Translations under genes and position numbers: made by a program
Shown here: positions 8,583 to 10,362 of the stretch, one piece after another
Layout of the letters: every line of letters starts with the position of its first letter
Position numbering within the stretch: the stretch's first letter is position 1
NCBI GenBank assembly: GCA_023091735.1
Contig: JALKBU010001492.1
Location: 1 to 10,362 of the forward strand
Length of the DNA: 10,362 nucleotides
Direction of reading: 5' to 3'
From: Trichomonas tenax
Taxonomy: Eukaryota > Parabasalia > Trichomonadida > Trichomonadidae
The notes under the pieces: model-generated
The model's database searches: none
What the model was told of the DNA's origin: nothing
What the model saw: the letters and a program-made list of their open reading frames with translations, nothing else

Positions 8583-9045
8583 TAATTAAAAAATCTCCAA
8601 TTTCGTGATTTTAATGAAATCCTTCAAAGCAGACCGATATTGCAAAAATGATTTAAATTTTCGCGCATGATAGTAGCTTAATCAGTATAGCAAAAAAATG
8701 AGAGGGTGTTCATAAAAATGCTAAAATTTTAACAAAAAAAATTAGAACACCACTCTTAGAGGCATTACATTCATGAATCGTTCAAAAATTGTTAAAATAT
8801 AGAAATGTGCGAGGTATTTTGGCAGAACTTCTAACGCCATTTCTTGCCTATGAGTTGATATTCATATCGACAAATGGCTGAATTCCAGAATTGGGAATGA
8901 TTTCTTTCAGTTTTGTCCTTGCCACCAATTTTATAGGCTTTTTCACAATTTTAATCATGAATTATTTTCGATACATCTAATTCTTTATATTTCTCGAAGC
9001 TATGTTGTTCCTTTCATATGCAATTCTGATTAAATTTCTCATATA
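8583..9045. other. AT-rich spacer after BH copy B
   Basis: No gene is seen. It contains a long imperfect hairpin at 8701-8756, listed separately. No similarity to the spacer after copy A was found by eye. The last 25 bp may be a weakly similar extension of the right repeat arm. Confidence 0.5.
8701..8756. repeat. Imperfect inverted repeat (hairpin) with AT-rich loop
   Basis: AGAGGGTGTTC at 8701-8711 pairs with GAACACCACTCT at 8745-8756, with a one-base bulge and a 33-base AT-rich loop. It sits about 120 bp past the stop of BH copy B. It could be a relic of a small inverted-repeat element or a 3' structure. It is short enough to be chance. Confidence 0.4.
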
Positions 9046-9608
9046 TTGCTTGAATATAGTGACCAATAGCAAAGTACAGATCAATTTAAGCATATGCATA
9101 GATAGGCCGAACGATTCTGAATCGGAATCTATAGAGCAAAATAAAAAATCAAGACCGTGTAACTTGAATAACTCTATAAAAGCAAAACTGAATTTTTTTG
9201 TGAAATTTCAAAAAAAGTGAAAACACTTTCATCATTTGTCATGATGTCATATTGTGTTCACAATCAACTACAATTTATATAATGTTAATATCCAATCAGT
9301 ATATATCTTATTTATATATATTATATCGTTGTTTTCCTTCATAATATCTGTACCAGATCAAAATAAAAAATTACGTCATATTTTTCAAATTTGTAATTGA
9401 AATGCTGTTTTGACCATATAAATCAAAATTGACTTCATTCAATTGCAGAAAGTAATAGACCATCAACTATAGATCTGTTATGTCCCTAAGGAAAGTAATT
9501 GGCACATCTCAGTAATTAATGTAAAAGCAAATATTCGATAGGAATCAAATTTTTGTCAAAATAATTGTGTTTGCGGAGAAAACATGTCTTTGGAGTTTTC
9601 ATTTTCCA
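9020..9608 (+). repeat. Long inverted repeat, right arm (partner 1201 to about 1757)
   Basis: It aligns with the reverse complement of the left arm, clearly from about 9046 to 9608 and weakly from 9020. It has about 42 bases at 9421-9462 where the left arm has 5. Small indels occur in A/T runs. A shared frame (9002-9220 here) contains the same DRPNDSESESI and NNSIKAKLNFF segments. Beyond 9608 the sequence is unrelated to the left-arm flank. The outer boundary falls inside the 131-codon frame that follows. Confidence 0.85.
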
Positions 9609-9962
9609 TTAAAAATAAAATATTGTGTTGAACGATTTAAAAATTTATTAGGTATCATCAACATTATAGAACCAATAGAAATGGGTCAAGTCAATTATAA
9701 TGAGAATGGACCAAGTTTCTTTATGATAAAATGTGATAAATTAAACTCACCAATAAGATTTTCACACCAAACAACTGACCAAAACATTTATCCAGCAATT
9801 ACAAATGCTGTTAGTTTAAATTTAAATAATTTTTCATTATCATTTCCGTTCCAACTTCAGGAGAATTCATTTATTTTATCATCAAAAGATTTGGTTGGTT
9901 TAAAGTTTAGTATTTTTGATATTAATGGTGAAAATGTGGAGCTCATGAATGAAATATTATAG
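9609..9962 (+). pseudogene. Possible C-terminal fragment of a Maverick/Polinton structural protein
   Basis: A frame of 131 codons begins at ATG 9567, but its first 14 codons lie in the repeat arm, so that start is not original. The next in-frame ATG is 9681; the stop is TAG at 9960-9962. The unique part reads as a beta-rich, Asn/Ser/Phe-rich tail: VERFKNLLGI, then FFMIKCDKLNSPI, then FILSSKDLVGLKFSIFDING and a final Asn-Glu-Ile-Leu. The order (Leu-Leu-Gly near the start, an I-x-C-D strand, then L-x-F-x-I-x-D-x-x-G close to the end) resembles the C-terminal half of a structural protein encoded by Maverick/Polinton elements, which are very abundant in Trichomonas. This is recollection of a pattern, not a search result. 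No integrase, protease, ATPase or polymerase gene is in the window, so it would be an isolated remnant. Alternatively it is an unrelated short gene. Confidence 0.3.
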
Positions 9963-10362
9963 ACATTTCAGATTGAAAAATAGCAAATGAAGTAATGAGC
10001 GATGAAATCAGTGGGAAAATCAGTGAAATGTTGTTGTTGTCATAAAATATTTTCGGAAAAGAGGTCTAAAAGTAATTTTCTAAATTTATGGATTTAGGTT
10101 CAGCTTTTACACTCATGATTTCATTAATAATGTCATTATTTTTTAATGTCGCACTTGTTTTAAGTACCCACCCGAATTAGAGTACTTCCTATTTTTATCA
10201 TTAATATGTTAAATGGGACTGGGACAAAATAGAATAACGTGCTTTTCTGACATGTAAATTATGTTTGACATATAGAGTCAGAATGTCAAATATAAAGGAA
10301 AGTGACGTTTTTGCGCGGGAAAAATGGAAAAGTGTCAATAGGTTGAAATGGATTGAACTCAA
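9963..10362. other. AT-rich tail of the window, no gene seen
   Basis: All frames are interrupted by frequent stops. Noted here are the 15-mer shared with 4394-4408 (at 10246-10260) and a GC-centred near-palindrome at 10308-10324. Any gene starting near 10324 or 10349 hits a stop within a few codons. Confidence 0.55.

Noticed and set aside
1201..9608. Whole interval as one transposon bounded by long terminal inverted repeats
   Set aside because: The interval holds ordinary single-copy genes and no transposase, integrase or polymerase. No short terminal repeats or target duplications are visible at the arm ends.

Overview
The window looks like nuclear DNA from a trichomonad (Parabasalia, close to Trichomonas or Tritrichomonas). 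The reasons are intron-free genes in very AT-rich spacers, short gaps between convergent genes, standard stop codons, TAAA signals next to stops, and fragments of a Cys/Asn-rich beta-helix-like protein family that I associate with large trichomonad gene families. The organism is an inference from sequence style; no rRNA or other marker is present.

Layout. Bases 1-633 hold the 3' part of a beta-helix-like surface-type gene (BH copy A). About 570 bp of AT-rich DNA follows, then one arm of a long imperfect inverted repeat (1201 to about 1757). Bases 1758-3141 are mostly featureless AT-rich DNA. A second, divergent member of the same family, apparently frameshifted and lacking its N-terminus, lies at 3142-4207. 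The centre carries two intact-looking single-copy genes in convergent orientation: a nucleotide-sugar transporter of the SLC35/TPT superfamily (+, 4645-5691, possibly from 4564) and a coiled-coil protein of unknown function (-, 5794-7005). Their stops are only 102 bp apart. Bases 7006-7493 are spacer. Bases 7494-8582 hold BH copy B, an open reading frame of over 350 codons with no in-frame ATG in its first 218 codons. A second spacer follows, then the other inverted-repeat arm (about 9020-9608) in opposite orientation. A 131-codon frame straddles the outer edge of that arm. Its C-terminal part resembles the end of a Maverick/Polinton structural protein, at low confidence. The last 400 bp hold no gene.

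How it fits together. The transporter and the coiled-coil gene look like a small conserved housekeeping island, visibly richer in G+C than its surroundings. It is embedded in a mosaic of duplicated, truncated and frameshifted gene-family pieces. BH copies A and B are a direct repeat of about 93 % identity by hand count, and each is followed 650-720 bp later by a repeat arm of similar divergence. The arm after A is inverted relative to the arm after B. This suggests duplication of a BH-plus-arm module with a later inversion of one arm, or repeated insertion of a mobile repeat next to these genes. The differences between A and B are clustered and mostly change amino acids. I see no operon, CRISPR array, tRNA or rRNA, and no convincing new multi-gene system. 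The most unusual signals are the mosaic duplications and the substitution pattern in the BH family.
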